A stretch of 64,000 nt of DNA from positions 1 to 64,000 of the forward strand of contig NZ_VUMS01000005.1 in assembly GCF_009696065.1 (NCBI RefSeq). The letters are read 5' to 3'. Shown here piece after piece: positions 8,679 through 16,751 of this stretch (positions within the stretch are counted from its first letter, which is position 1; every line of letters begins with the position of its first letter). A model generated the notes under the pieces. That model made no database searches. It was given only the letters and a program-made list of their open reading frames with translations, and was not told the DNA's origin. The stretch is from Oliverpabstia intestinalis (GTDB lineage: Bacteria; Bacillota; Clostridia; Lachnospirales; Lachnospiraceae). A program made the translations under genes and the position numbers.

Positions 8679-10166
8679 ATGAGTGAGAAGATGGATAAGA
8701 AAGCTTTGAAGAAAAAGAAGAAGAAAAAATCCATGGTGATGAAATCGGTGGTTCTGATCCTTTTACTGGTTGTTCTGGCAGTATGTATTTTCTTTCTGGC
8801 GAAGACTCTGAAAAAGGATCAGGCGCAGGGAAGTACACAGAAACCGGATACGGAGCAGAGTCAGGATGGCGCAGATGCTACGGATGATACGGAAACAGGA
8901 GACGATGCTTCTTCTGACGCACAGGATACGGCAGCACCTGCAACAGATGCAAAAACGACGGCGATGGAGCAGGCCGAGTATCTGGCAGCTACGTATGATT
9001 ATGATGGTGCGATCGAGACGTTAAATGGCGTGGAGGGTGCAGCTGATGACCCGGAGATCACGGCAAAGATCGCTGAGTATCAGGCAACGAAGGACAGCTG
9101 TGTTCCGGTTAACATGGATGAGGTAACTCATATTTTCTATCATTCTCTGATCGTGGATCCGGATCGTGGTTTTGCGGGAGATGACAGTATTGCAGCCGGT
9201 TTCAAGCAGTGGATGACTACGGTGGATGAGTTTAATAAGATCACGCAGGCAATGTATGATAACGGATATGTGCTGGTTCGCCTGAGAGACCTGGTGGTCG
9301 AGACAACGGATGCGGATGGTACAGTGCATTTTACGCCAAATACGGAACTGAAGCTTCCGGCTGGTAAAAAAGCATTCGTGATGTCGCTGGATGATCTGAG
9401 TTATTATCACAGTTACGATGGAAGAGGTATTGCTTCGAAGATCGTGCTGGATGAAAATGGAAAACCTACCTGTGAGTATGTGCAGGCAGATGGAACAACC
9501 GTAACGGGCGCTTATGACTGTGTTCCGCTTCTGGATCAGTTTATTGCAGAGCATCCGGATGCATCTTATCACGGTGCAAAGGGTATGATCGCACTGACCG
9601 GTTATGATGGAATCCTGGGTTATCGTACGGATATCGCTTATAAGACGCATGAGAATCTGACCGCTGATCAGCAGGCGTGGCTGGATGCACATCCGGACTT
9701 TAACTGGGATGACGAGTGTGCTGAGGCAAAGAAGGTGGCAGACGCGATCAAGGATGATGGCTGGGAATTCGCAAGTCATACCTGGGGCCATATCCGGATC
9801 GGGGATGCAAGCATGGAGCGGATCCAGACGGATACGCAGAAGTGGCTGGAGTATGTAGCTCCGTTGGTTGGCGGAACGGATACCATTATTTTTGCACATG
9901 GACAGGATCTGGCGGACTGGCATGATTATACAACAGATAATGAGAAGTTTAATTATTTGAGCAGTCAGGGCTTCCATTTTTATTGTAATGTGGATTCGAG
10001 TCAATATTTCTTACAGATCCGGGATAATTATGTGCGTCAGGGCAGACGGAATCTGGATGGATACCGGCTGTGGAATGATGTTCACGGAGATGTGAACCGG
10101 ACGAGTGATCTGTTCGATGCGAGCCAGATACTGGATCCGCGGAGAACGGATGTGCCGGCACTGTAA
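8679..10166 (+). CDS. Membrane-anchored polysaccharide-deacetylase-like protein
   Basis: The 495-residue protein has a Lys-rich start, one membrane segment (about residues 20-41), a low-complexity Asp/Thr/Ala-rich linker (about 48-95) and a large extracytoplasmic domain. That domain has NodB/CE4-like features: FVMSLDDLSYY (motif 1 region), a barrel segment, and ASHTWGHIRI (a His-x-x-x-His metal pair). It may deacetylate cell-wall or capsule polysaccharide, though motif 1 is SLDD-type rather than the usual TFDD, so activity is not assured. AAGGAG precedes the ATG, two bases after the methyltransferase. Reading frames on the opposite strand are shadows. Confidence 0.75.
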   Translation: MSEKMDKKALKKKKKKKSMVMKSVVLILLLVVLAVCIFFLAKTLKKDQAQGSTQKPDTEQSQDGADATDDTETGDDASSDAQDTAAPATDAKTTAMEQAEYLAATYDYDGAIETLNGVEGAADDPEITAKIAEYQATKDSCVPVNMDEVTHIFYHSLIVDPDRGFAGDDSIAAGFKQWMTTVDEFNKITQAMYDNGYVLVRLRDLVVETTDADGTVHFTPNTELKLPAGKKAFVMSLDDLSYYHSYDGRGIASKIVLDENGKPTCEYVQADGTTVTGAYDCVPLLDQFIAEHPDASYHGAKGMIALTGYDGILGYRTDIAYKTHENLTADQQAWLDAHPDFNWDDECAEAKKVADAIKDDGWEFASHTWGHIRIGDASMERIQTDTQKWLEYVAPLVGGTDTIIFAHGQDLADWHDYTTDNEKFNYLSSQGFHFYCNVDSSQYFLQIRDNYVRQGRRNLDGYRLWNDVHGDVNRTSDLFDASQILDPRRTDVPAL

Positions 10167-10181
10167 ACTATAGAATGTGTT

Positions 10182-10226
10182 TAATGCCCTGTCGGGAGGG
10201 GAAGCTTTCTGGCGGGGCGTTTTTTA
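10182..10226 (+). terminator. Probable terminator
   Basis: AATGCCC...GGGGCG can pair imperfectly and is followed by TTTTTTATT, just downstream of the deacetylase-like gene. Confidence 0.5.
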
Positions 10227-10227
10227 T

Positions 10228-10270
10228 TGCGTTGGATATCAATCATTGGTTCAGTGGTTCAATTTTGATT
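10228..10270 (+). repeat. Copy 2 of the 43-nt post-terminator motif
   Basis: This is the gap-free match to 7778-7820 (32 of 43 identical), again starting at the T-run of a terminator and here leading into the hairpin array. Confidence 0.55.
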
Positions 10271-10300
10271 TTGTTGGGTATAACTATTGGCGGGACGGAC

Positions 10301-10491
10301 GAAAGTCCGCACTTACCCGATAAGGACAGACAACCGCTGGCAACGCCGATCTGAGCTAAGTCCTAAGAAGAACTAAGGTGCCAGTTCGCGGAGAGCCGCT
10401 CACTGTCAAGTTCTTCTAAGGACTGGATCTCATCTCGGCTAAGGACGCCAGCAAAAGGCTGTCTGTTCTTATCGGGTAAGTGCGGACTTTC
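10301..10491 (+). repeat. Long hairpin unit 1 (arms A-A), candidate structured RNA
   Basis: This 191-nt near-palindrome has outer arms that pair over about 31 positions (GAAAGTCCGCACTTACC... with its complement ending at 10491), including one pair that works as G-U in RNA. Inside are GCTGGC/GCCAGC, GCCGA/TCGGC and a 16-bp stem of AGTCCTAAGAAGAACT with AGTTCTTCTAAGGACT (one mismatch). The apical loop is about 34 nt. It could be a non-coding RNA, a DNA cruciform or a small non-autonomous element. Confidence 0.8.
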
Positions 10492-10595
10492 TGAGTGTTG
10501 GCGGCGGGGGAGGTGGTTGTGTGGGGAAGGTATTGGAAGTGGGGAAGAGATATAACAAACAGATGGCAGGATGAATGATTACCGGCGGGGCGGAC

Positions 10596-10786
10596 GAAAG
10601 TTCACGCTTACGCAATAAGGCCAGACAACCGCTGGCAACGCCGATCTGAGCTAAGTCCTAAGAAGAACTAAGGTGCCAGTTCGCGGAGAGCCGCTCACTG
10701 TCAAGTTCTTCTAAGGACTGGATCTCATCTCGGCTAAGGACGGCAGCAAAAGGCTGTCTGTCCTTATCGGGTAAGTGCGGACTTTC
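10596..10786 (+). repeat. Long hairpin unit 2 (hybrid arms B-A)
   Basis: The length (191 nt) and core equal those of unit 1, apart from a C-to-G change at 10743 that breaks the GCTGGC/GCCAGC pairing. Its left arm is type B (as in unit 3) and its right arm type A (as in unit 1). Its own arms therefore mismatch at five positions. The upstream spacer (10492-10595) matches the downstream one apart from an 18-bp insertion. Confidence 0.8.
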
Positions 10787-10872
10787 TGAGTGTTGGCGGC
10801 GGGGGAGGTGGTTGTGTGGGGAAGAGATATAACAAACAGATGGCAGGATGAATGATTACTGGTGGGGCGGAC

Positions 10873-11063
10873 GAAAGTTCACGCTTACGCAATAAGACCA
10901 GCCAACCGCTGGCAACGCCGATCTGAGCTAAGTCCTAAGAAGAACTAAGGTGCCAGTTCGCGGAGAGCCGCTCACTGTCAAGTTCTTCTAAGGACTGGAT
11001 CTCATCTCGGCTAAGGACGCCAGCAAAAGGCTGTCTGTCCTTATTGCGTAAGCGTGAACTTTC
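10873..11063 (+). repeat. Long hairpin unit 3 (arms B-B)
   Basis: This is the third 191-nt unit. Its outer arms pair perfectly over 24 bases (GAAAGTTCACGCTTACG... type). They differ from type A at five positions, each compensated in the opposite arm. The core is almost identical to units 1 and 2. Confidence 0.8.
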
Positions 11064-11167
11064 TGAGTGTTGGTCACGGAAAGGGTTGTGTGGGGACCAT
11101 ATCGGCAATGATAAGGTGACAATAGGGTATAAAAGTAAGGCAGGTGTAGTGGAGATGTAAGTACTCA

Positions 11168-11351
11168 GCAGAAGGAGGCGGGCACCAGGGGTGGGCAACA
11201 CTGTGTGGGCGGTTAGGGCAAGCTTTAAGATCCGACGTTTACGTAGGCTTTCGCGAGGGTCAGCTGACCCTCGTGAATTATAGCCGAAGTTAGCGGCTAG
11301 CTTAAAGTTGTCCTGCCCACGTTGCCACTCCTGGTGCCCGCCTCCTTCTGC
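11168..11351 (+). repeat. Fourth long hairpin, unrelated in sequence
   Basis: A 184-nt near-palindrome starts GCAGAAGGAGGCGGGCACC and ends with its reverse complement. The outer stem is about 30 bp with one mismatch and one bulge. Inner stems are GTGGGC/GCCCAC, a stem around CTTTAAG/CTTAAAG, and an internal perfect palindrome GAGGGTCAGCTGACCCTC. The architecture and size resemble the three upstream units but the sequence differs. Confidence 0.75.
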
Positions 11352-11511
11352 GTCCGTCTTGAACAACTTCCATATATTGCAAACATATGTACACTTTAAT
11401 CACATTTCATCATAATGCACAATTCTACATTCCATCTCAAATATCGACTCCAAAGCCCACAATCCCTAAAAATTTTCAGAAAATTCCACGAAATTCACCG
11501 AAATGTTCCTG

Positions 11512-11540
11512 TTGACAAGAAAAGTTAAATTTGTTACAAT
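11512..11540 (+). promoter_or_regulatory. Promoter of the cell-wall hydrolase gene
   Basis: TTGACA at 11512-11517 and TACAAT at 11535-11540 are spaced by 17 bases. Transcription would start at about 11547, inside the repeat block that follows. Confidence 0.8.
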
Positions 11541-11545
11541 CACAC

Positions 11546-11582
11546 CGTAACAAATCGTAACAAATTTGTAACAAATCGTAAA
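11546..11582 (+). promoter_or_regulatory. Four tandem (C/T)GTAA(C/A) boxes, candidate WalR-like operator
   Basis: Boxes CGTAAC (11546), CGTAAC (11556), TGTAAC (11567) and CGTAAA (11577) repeat every 10-11 bases, one helical turn. An inverted copy, TTGTTAC, overlaps the -10. The 11-base spaced pair fits the WalR pattern TGTWAH-N5-TGTWAH, and WalR controls cell-wall hydrolases. The assignment is an inference. Confidence 0.45.
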
Positions 11583-11611
11583 AAGAACGAAATCAACAGG
11601 AGGTAATTCAA

Positions 11612-12598
11612 GTGAATAAATTATGGAAAGCAGCAGGGATCCTGGGAGGTGTGCTGGTCGTTACAGCGGGATCAGGAACACTGGTACTTGCCGATGAGAC
11701 ATCCACAGAAGTTACAGATGATAATTCCGGGAGTTCGGTTCTCGATACGGATGAATGGGCGCAGAAAGCAGCTGCGAATGTAACCGACTATGCCAATATC
11801 CGTCAGGAAGGTTCGAAGGAGAGTGAACGTGTAGGGGTACTGCCGAAGGGGGCAGCGGCACAGGTGATAGAACAGCAGGGAGACTGGACGAAGATCACGT
11901 CAGGATCTGTAGAAGGATATGTGAAATCAGACCTTCTTGTATTTGGCGAAGAAGCAAAACATCTTTATAAGGAATCCTACGGCAGTCAGGGAACTGTGAC
12001 AGCAAGTTCTCTCCGGGTACGCAAAGAGCCGTCTATGGATGCCGGTCAGATAGGAAGTATGAAACAGGGAAGCCGGGTAGAGATTCTGGGCCAGGAGGGA
12101 GACTGGTATCAGGTGTCATGTGGGGAAGATTCGGCTTATATGTTTGCGGAGTATATTCAGATAGAAGAAACTACAGCACTCAGTGTTGCGGAATATGAGA
12201 CACAGAAGAAAGAAAAAGAACAGGCTGTGCAGCAGGTCAGCCAGACAGGAGCATCCATGTCTGCATCTGACAGTGAACTGGCGCTTTTGGCAGCAATTAT
12301 TCAGTGTGAGGCAGGGGGAGAAAGCCACACAGGAAAAGTTGCCGTAGGAGCGGTTATCATGAACAGGGTAAGAAGCAGTCAGTTTCCGAACAGCATTACA
12401 GAAGTTGTCTACCAGAGTGGGCAGTTTTCTCCGGTAGCCAGCGGAATCCTTTCTTCTGTATTGAGCCAGGGAGCAAGAAGTGATTGTTATCAGGCAGCGC
12501 AGGAAGCACTTGCAGGATCCAATCCGATCGGAAGCGCACTGTATTTTAACAGTGGAAGCGGTCGTGGACAGCAGATTGGAAATCAGCATTTTTATTAA
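11612..12598 (+). CDS. Secreted SH3-domain cell-wall hydrolase (SleB type)
   Basis: The 328-residue protein starts at GTG 11612, seven bases after CAGGAGGT. Residues 1-27 form a signal peptide ending ...TLVLADE. Two bacterial SH3 domains follow (about 55-110 and 130-180), which usually bind peptidoglycan. The C-terminal domain (about 220-328) belongs to the Hydrolase_2/SleB family: CEAGGESHTGKVAVGAVIMNRV carries the expected catalytic Glu. It probably cleaves peptidoglycan outside the cell, during growth or spore germination. It is monocistronic, with a strong promoter and a repeat operator. Confidence 0.88.
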   Translation: MNKLWKAAGILGGVLVVTAGSGTLVLADETSTEVTDDNSGSSVLDTDEWAQKAAANVTDYANIRQEGSKESERVGVLPKGAAAQVIEQQGDWTKITSGSVEGYVKSDLLVFGEEAKHLYKESYGSQGTVTASSLRVRKEPSMDAGQIGSMKQGSRVEILGQEGDWYQVSCGEDSAYMFAEYIQIEETTALSVAEYETQKKEKEQAVQQVSQTGASMSASDSELALLAAIIQCEAGGESHTGKVAVGAVIMNRVRSSQFPNSITEVVYQSGQFSPVASGILSSVLSQGARSDCYQAAQEALAGSNPIGSALYFNSGSGRGQQIGNQHFY

Positions 12599-12617
12599 AA
12601 GTCAGCAGAAGAAAATG

Positions 12618-12637
12618 CCATCACCGAAGGTGGTTTT
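12618..12637 (+). terminator. Weak terminator after cell-wall hydrolase
   Basis: CCATCACC pairs with GGTGGTTTT across a GAA loop, with only a short T-run. Confidence 0.4.
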
Positions 12638-12657
12638 GAAGGCACTTTGGTTCATAA

Positions 12658-12680
12658 CTGTGAAGGTACTGAACAGTTAC
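12658..12680 (+). repeat. Dispersed ACTGAACAGTTAC motif, copy 1
   Basis: CTGTGAAGG followed by T and ACTGAACAGTTAC. It is identical except for one base to 43535-43557, and a diverged version is at 51605-51626. All copies are intergenic. Confidence 0.6.
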
Positions 12681-12708
12681 TGATTAATTTAAGATAAGAA
12701 GGGAAAGC

Positions 12709-12773
12709 ACCCCGTGCACCTGAAATGTAAGAACTAATTTAAAAAAATCTTACAATTTCAGAAGGCACGGGGT
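12709..12773 (+). terminator. Two-part hairpin, probable terminator
   Basis: ACCCCGTGC pairs with GCACGGGGT, and inside it TGAAAT-N-TAAGA pairs with TCTTA-NN-ATTTCA. The A-rich loop and the symmetric outer stem suit a bidirectional terminator or a small structured RNA. Confidence 0.5.
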
Positions 12774-12952
12774 ATTTCATTGCGTTTTCAGACAAAATAT
12801 TGTATGATGGAAGAACCATAGAGAAAAGCACGCAGCGGATAATCAAAGTTATATTTTTCGGCTGCAGGGAATATGCAAGGATATGGAACATGTTTCTGAA
12901 CAGAGGATAAAGAAGGAACATGCGTAACATACCAGAGGAAAGGGGGAGGAAT

Positions 12953-13384
12953 ATGGATGCGATTCTATGGCTGGCAGCAGTTGTTGTATTGCTGGTGATT
13001 GAAATTGCCACGCTGGGACTTACAACGATCTGGTTTGCCGGGGGTGCACTGATTGCCGGGATAGCAGCGGTAGCCGGTGCCGGAAGAGTAGTACAGTTTG
13101 TTTTGTTTCTGATTGTCTCACTGATCCTGCTGATTTTTACAAGACCGATTGCCATGCGATACCTGAATACCAATCGAACCCGTACCAATGCGGAAAGCCT
13201 GATTGGCAAGGAGGCGGTGGTAACACAGACGATAGAAAATCTGAAGAACCAGGGGCAGGTTATCGTCGGTGGTATCGAATGGACAGCACGGACCGATGAT
13301 AATGAAAAAATGATTGAAAAAGATACGGTCGTGGAGATCGAACGTATCGAAGGTGTAAAACTGATTGTGAAAAAGAAAGGATAA
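12953..13384 (+). CDS. Short NfeD-family membrane protein
   Basis: The 143-residue protein has two or three membrane segments (about 5-75, including AAVVVLLVIEIATLGL) and a C-terminal OB-fold (about 85-143, with LIGKEAVVTQTI), the hallmark of short NfeD proteins. It lacks the ClpP-class protease domain of long NfeD. The ATG at 12953 is preferred over 12920 because GGGGGAGG lies five bases upstream. It ends 12 bases before an SPFH gene. NfeD and SPFH proteins work together in membrane microdomains, so this is a two-gene operon. Confidence 0.85.
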   Translation: MDAILWLAAVVVLLVIEIATLGLTTIWFAGGALIAGIAAVAGAGRVVQFVLFLIVSLILLIFTRPIAMRYLNTNRTRTNAESLIGKEAVVTQTIENLKNQGQVIVGGIEWTARTDDNEKMIEKDTVVEIERIEGVKLIVKKKG

Positions 13385-13396
13385 CAGGTAAGAAAA

Positions 13397-14338
13397 ATGG
13401 GTGGACTTATATTTCTGATTTTGATTTTAGTGTTAGTGGTTGTCATTGTAACATCCTGTATCAAAGTAGTTCCACAGGCAAGAGCTTATGTCATTGAGCG
13501 TCTGGGACTGTATCAGGGAACCTGGGAGCCGGGATTACATTTTAAGGTTCCGGTGATTGACCGTGTGGCAAAGAGGGTAAATTTAAAAGAGCAGGTAGTA
13601 GATTTCCCACCGCAGCCGGTAATCACAAAAGATAATGTAACGATGAGAATCGATACGGTCGTATTTTACCAGATCACGGATTCCAAATCCTATACTTATA
13701 ATGTAGAAAATCCAATCATGGCGATTGAAAATCTGACAGCGACCACATTGAGAAATATCATCGGTGATATGGAACTGGATGAGACGCTGACTTCCCGTGA
13801 AGTGATCAATACCAAGATGCGTGCGGCACTGGACATTGCCACAGATCCGTGGGGAATCAAAGTCAACCGTGTGGAACTGAAAAATATCATGCCTCCGGCA
13901 GCTATTCAGGAAGCCATGGAGAAACAGATGAAAGCAGAGCGTGAACGAAGAGAAGCGATCCTGATCGCAGAAGGTGAGAAAAAATCTACCGTTCTGGTAG
14001 CAGAAGGTAAGAAGGAATCTGCGATTCTTGAAGCAGAGGCGGAAAAACAGGCAGCCATTCTTCGGGCAGAAGCAGAGAAAGAAAAGATGATCCGTGAGGC
14101 AGAAGGTGAGGCGGAAGCGATCCTGAAAGTGCAGCAGGCGAATGCAGATGGTATCCGTTTCCTTAAAGAGGCCGGTGCAGACGAATCCGTTCTGACACTG
14201 AAGAGTCTGGAAGCACTGAAAGATATGGCAGAAGGTAAAGCAACCAAGATTATTGTACCGTCTGATCTGCAGGGGCTGGCCGGACTGGCAACTTCACTGA
14301 AAGAGATTATGACAGATAAAAATATTGAGAAAAAATAA
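13397..14338 (+). CDS. SPFH/band-7 protein (QmcA-like)
   Basis: The 313-residue protein has an N-terminal membrane anchor (about 3-22), an SPFH domain (about 25-185, with the PQARAYVIERLG start typical of stomatin-like proteins) and a long Glu/Ala/Lys-rich coiled coil (about 175-250, many AEAEK/AEGE repeats) for oligomerisation. It is probably a scaffold of membrane microdomains. It partners the upstream NfeD gene 12 bases away. Confidence 0.9.
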   Translation: MGGLIFLILILVLVVVIVTSCIKVVPQARAYVIERLGLYQGTWEPGLHFKVPVIDRVAKRVNLKEQVVDFPPQPVITKDNVTMRIDTVVFYQITDSKSYTYNVENPIMAIENLTATTLRNIIGDMELDETLTSREVINTKMRAALDIATDPWGIKVNRVELKNIMPPAAIQEAMEKQMKAERERREAILIAEGEKKSTVLVAEGKKESAILEAEAEKQAAILRAEAEKEKMIREAEGEAEAILKVQQANADGIRFLKEAGADESVLTLKSLEALKDMAEGKATKIIVPSDLQGLAGLATSLKEIMTDKNIEKK

Positions 14339-14510
14339 ATGATTTATAAAATGAGGGGTAATGTTCTTCGGGGAGACCTGAGGGCGTTGCCCCTGATTTC
14401 TATTATGGAGGAATAAACAGAAAAGCACAGGAAATGAAATATTATGAGAGGATGCTGTATATAAAACAAAGATAGCAGTAGATGGTAAGAGGAGAACAGG
14501 AGGTGTGAAT

Positions 14511-15692
14511 ATGTTGACACCGGTAATTGATATCAGCAAAGAATACGGGCTGGTTCTGGAAGGAGGAGGTGCCAAGGGCGCATATCAGATCGGAGCCTGG
14601 AAGGCACTGAAAGAAGCAGGGGTAAAGATCAATGCTGTGGCAGGAACAAGTGTCGGAGCATTGAATGGCGCGCTGATCTGTATGGATGAACTGGAGATGG
14701 CGCAACAGATGTGGAGTAATCTGACCTATTCTCAGGTGATGGATGTGGATGACACAAGGATGGAGCAACTCATGGAAGGGGAGGCACCTTTCTGGGGGGC
14801 TGTAAAAGATGCGTTCCGTCATATGAGTGAGGGTGGCGTAGATGTGACACCGTTAAAAGACATGCTGGATAAAGTGGTGGACGAAGAAAAAATCAGAAAT
14901 TCATCCATTGATATTTTTATCAAAACATTCAGCGTGGATGCCATGAAAGAACTGGATATTGATCTGAAACAGGTAGAACCGGGACTGATGAAAGATTTTC
15001 TGCTGGCGAGTGCTTATATTTTCCCGTTATTTAAGAATGAAAAACTTCATGGAAAAACGTATATTGACGGAGGGGCGATCAATAATGTGCCGCTGGACTC
15101 TCTTGTGGATCGAGGGTATGAGAATATTATCGTGCTCCGGATCTTCGGAATCGGAAGGGAAAAAAGGGTAAAGATTCCGGAAGAAACCAATATCCTGACC
15201 ATTGAACCGAGAGTGGATCTGGGAAATATTATCGACTTTAACCATAAAAAGAGTGTCCGGAACATGAAAATCGGATATTACGATGCGAAAAGAATGGTCT
15301 ACGGGCTGAAAGGAAAGATTTACTATATTGAAGAAAATCAGGAAGAATGTTATTATTTAAAGCAGTTGGTGCAGATTCCGGAGAGCAGTCTGGAGAAACT
15401 GTGCCGGTGGCATCACTTCAAAGGGAGTGCAGAAACCCGTTACAGAAGCCTGACGGAACTGATCCTGCCGGGAACGGCTCTGGAATTAAAGCTTTCCAGA
15501 GAGTGGAATTATAAGGAACTGTATCTGGCGGCACTGGAAGCCACGGCGAAACTGTGCCGGGTATCGAAGTACCAGATTTATACCGTAGAAGGACTTGTGG
15601 AAAAGATACAGGAAAAGCTGGACCGTATGCCACAGGAAGAACGGGAAAAACTTCCGGCATTTACCGCATTTTTCGAAACGTGTGAAGTATGA
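14511..15692 (+). CDS. Patatin-like phospholipase
   Basis: The 393-residue cytoplasmic protein has a patatin domain (about 10-215). The oxyanion loop LEGGGAKGAYQIG, the nucleophile elbow GTSVGALNG (Ser) and the catalytic Asp in YIDGGAINNVP are all present, so it should be an active serine lipid acyl hydrolase. The C-terminal half (about 235-393) is alpha-helical and not recognisable. The ATG at 14511 is chosen because AGGAGG ends seven bases before it; a GTG two codons earlier overlaps the ribosome site. The physiological substrate is unknown. Confidence 0.88.
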   Translation: MLTPVIDISKEYGLVLEGGGAKGAYQIGAWKALKEAGVKINAVAGTSVGALNGALICMDELEMAQQMWSNLTYSQVMDVDDTRMEQLMEGEAPFWGAVKDAFRHMSEGGVDVTPLKDMLDKVVDEEKIRNSSIDIFIKTFSVDAMKELDIDLKQVEPGLMKDFLLASAYIFPLFKNEKLHGKTYIDGGAINNVPLDSLVDRGYENIIVLRIFGIGREKRVKIPEETNILTIEPRVDLGNIIDFNHKKSVRNMKIGYYDAKRMVYGLKGKIYYIEENQEECYYLKQLVQIPESSLEKLCRWHHFKGSAETRYRSLTELILPGTALELKLSREWNYKELYLAALEATAKLCRVSKYQIYTVEGLVEKIQEKLDRMPQEEREKLPAFTAFFETCEV

Positions 15693-15758
15693 CGAATGTT
15701 TTAGAAGAAAATAGGGTGGATACCGGGAAATGAATTTACAGAAAGAGGAGGAATTATC

Positions 15759-16748
15759 ATGAATTTAAAAGGACGTCATTTTCTGACATTAAAAGATTAT
15801 ACACCGGAAGAAATAGCATATCTGCTGGAACTGTCTGCAGATCTGAAGAAGAAAAAGAAAGAAGGAGTTCTGACAGACACGCTGCGCGGGAAAAATGTAG
15901 CACTGATTTTCGAAAAGACCAGTACCAGAACCCGCTGTTCTTTTGAAGTGGCGGCACATGACCTGGGCATGGGAACCACCTATCTGGATCCGAAGGGATC
16001 CCAGATCGGTAAAAAAGAAAGCATCGCGGATACAGCAAAGGTCCTGGGCAGCATGTACGAAGGAATTGAATATCGTGGCTTTGGGCAGGAAATCGTGGAA
16101 GAACTGGCGAAATATGCAGGAGTTCCGGTATGGAACGGTCTGACCAACGAATATCATCCGACCCAGATGCTGGCGGATATGCTGACCATTCAGGAAAACT
16201 TCGGAAGACTTAAAGGCATCAAACTGGTCTATATGGGTGATGCAAGATATAATATGGGAAATTCTTACATGATTGCCTGCGCGAAGATGGGCATGGATTT
16301 TGTGGCATGTGCACCGAAAAAGTATTTCCCGAATAAAGAACTGGTAGCTCAGTGTCAGGAGTATGCAAAAGCATCCGGTGCCACCATCACTCTGACAGAA
16401 GATGTGATGGAGGGAACAAAAGATGCAGATGTCATCTGTACCGATGTATGGGTATCCATGGGTGAGCCGGACGAAGTATGGGCGGAGAGAATCAAAGATC
16501 TTTCTCCATATAAAGTAACGAAGGAGGTTATGGCAAACGGTAAGAAAGAAGCAATCTTCCTGCACTGTCTGCCATCTTTCCACGATCTGAATACCGGTAT
16601 CGGCAAAGAGATGGGAGAACGTTTTGGCCTGAAGGATATGGAAGTTACCGATGAAGTCTTCCAGTCGGAACAGTCCAAAGTTTTCCAGGAGGCGGAAAAC
16701 CGTATGCATACCATCAAAGCGGTGATGGCGGCAACTCTGGGGGCATAA
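15759..16748 (+). CDS. argF: Ornithine carbamoyltransferase
   Basis: The 329-residue enzyme makes citrulline from ornithine and carbamoyl phosphate. STRTR (about 55-59) binds carbamoyl phosphate and HCLPSFHD (about 268-275) carries the catalytic Cys; the usual form is HCLPAFHD. The length and full-length similarity fit anabolic or catabolic OTCs. No other arginine gene is adjacent, so the direction in vivo is open. AGAGGAGG precedes the ATG. It is followed three bases later by birA. Confidence 0.95.
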   Translation: MNLKGRHFLTLKDYTPEEIAYLLELSADLKKKKKEGVLTDTLRGKNVALIFEKTSTRTRCSFEVAAHDLGMGTTYLDPKGSQIGKKESIADTAKVLGSMYEGIEYRGFGQEIVEELAKYAGVPVWNGLTNEYHPTQMLADMLTIQENFGRLKGIKLVYMGDARYNMGNSYMIACAKMGMDFVACAPKKYFPNKELVAQCQEYAKASGATITLTEDVMEGTKDADVICTDVWVSMGEPDEVWAERIKDLSPYKVTKEVMANGKKEAIFLHCLPSFHDLNTGIGKEMGERFGLKDMEVTDEVFQSEQSKVFQEAENRMHTIKAVMAATLGA

Positions 16749-16751
16749 TCC

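Larger units (their letters stand above)
10167..11611. other. 1.4-kb gene-free region with four giant hairpins
   Basis: No supported gene lies here. Open frames crossing it (for example a 143-residue minus-strand frame at 10935-11366) are by-products of the inverted repeats. The region holds a 43-nt dispersed motif, three 191-nt hairpin units, a fourth 184-nt hairpin and the promoter/operator of the cell-wall hydrolase gene. Confidence 0.8.
12599..12952. other. Intergenic region with hairpins and a dispersed repeat
   Basis: No gene is supported. It holds a weak terminator, one copy of a dispersed 23-nt motif and a large two-part hairpin. A TATTGTATGATGG stretch at about 12798-12810 could be a -10 region for the NfeD/SPFH pair, but no clear -35 is seen. 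Confidence 0.6.

Noticed and set aside
9021-10004. A 327-residue minus-strand frame opposite the deacetylase-like gene
   Set aside because: Shadow frame; the sense gene has a ribosome site, a membrane anchor and family motifs.
10301-11063. CRISPR array
   Set aside because: The repeats are 191 nt with 86-104-nt near-identical spacers; CRISPR arrays have short repeats and unique spacers, and no cas genes are present.
10301-11063. Retron msr-msd or group II intron
   Set aside because: No reverse transcriptase gene lies in the window and no intron domain V-type hairpin is seen; the hairpin alone is insufficient.
10935-11366. A 143-residue minus-strand open frame across the hairpin region
   Set aside because: It runs through the long inverted repeats and has no ribosome site or plausible protein composition; it is a by-product of palindromic DNA.
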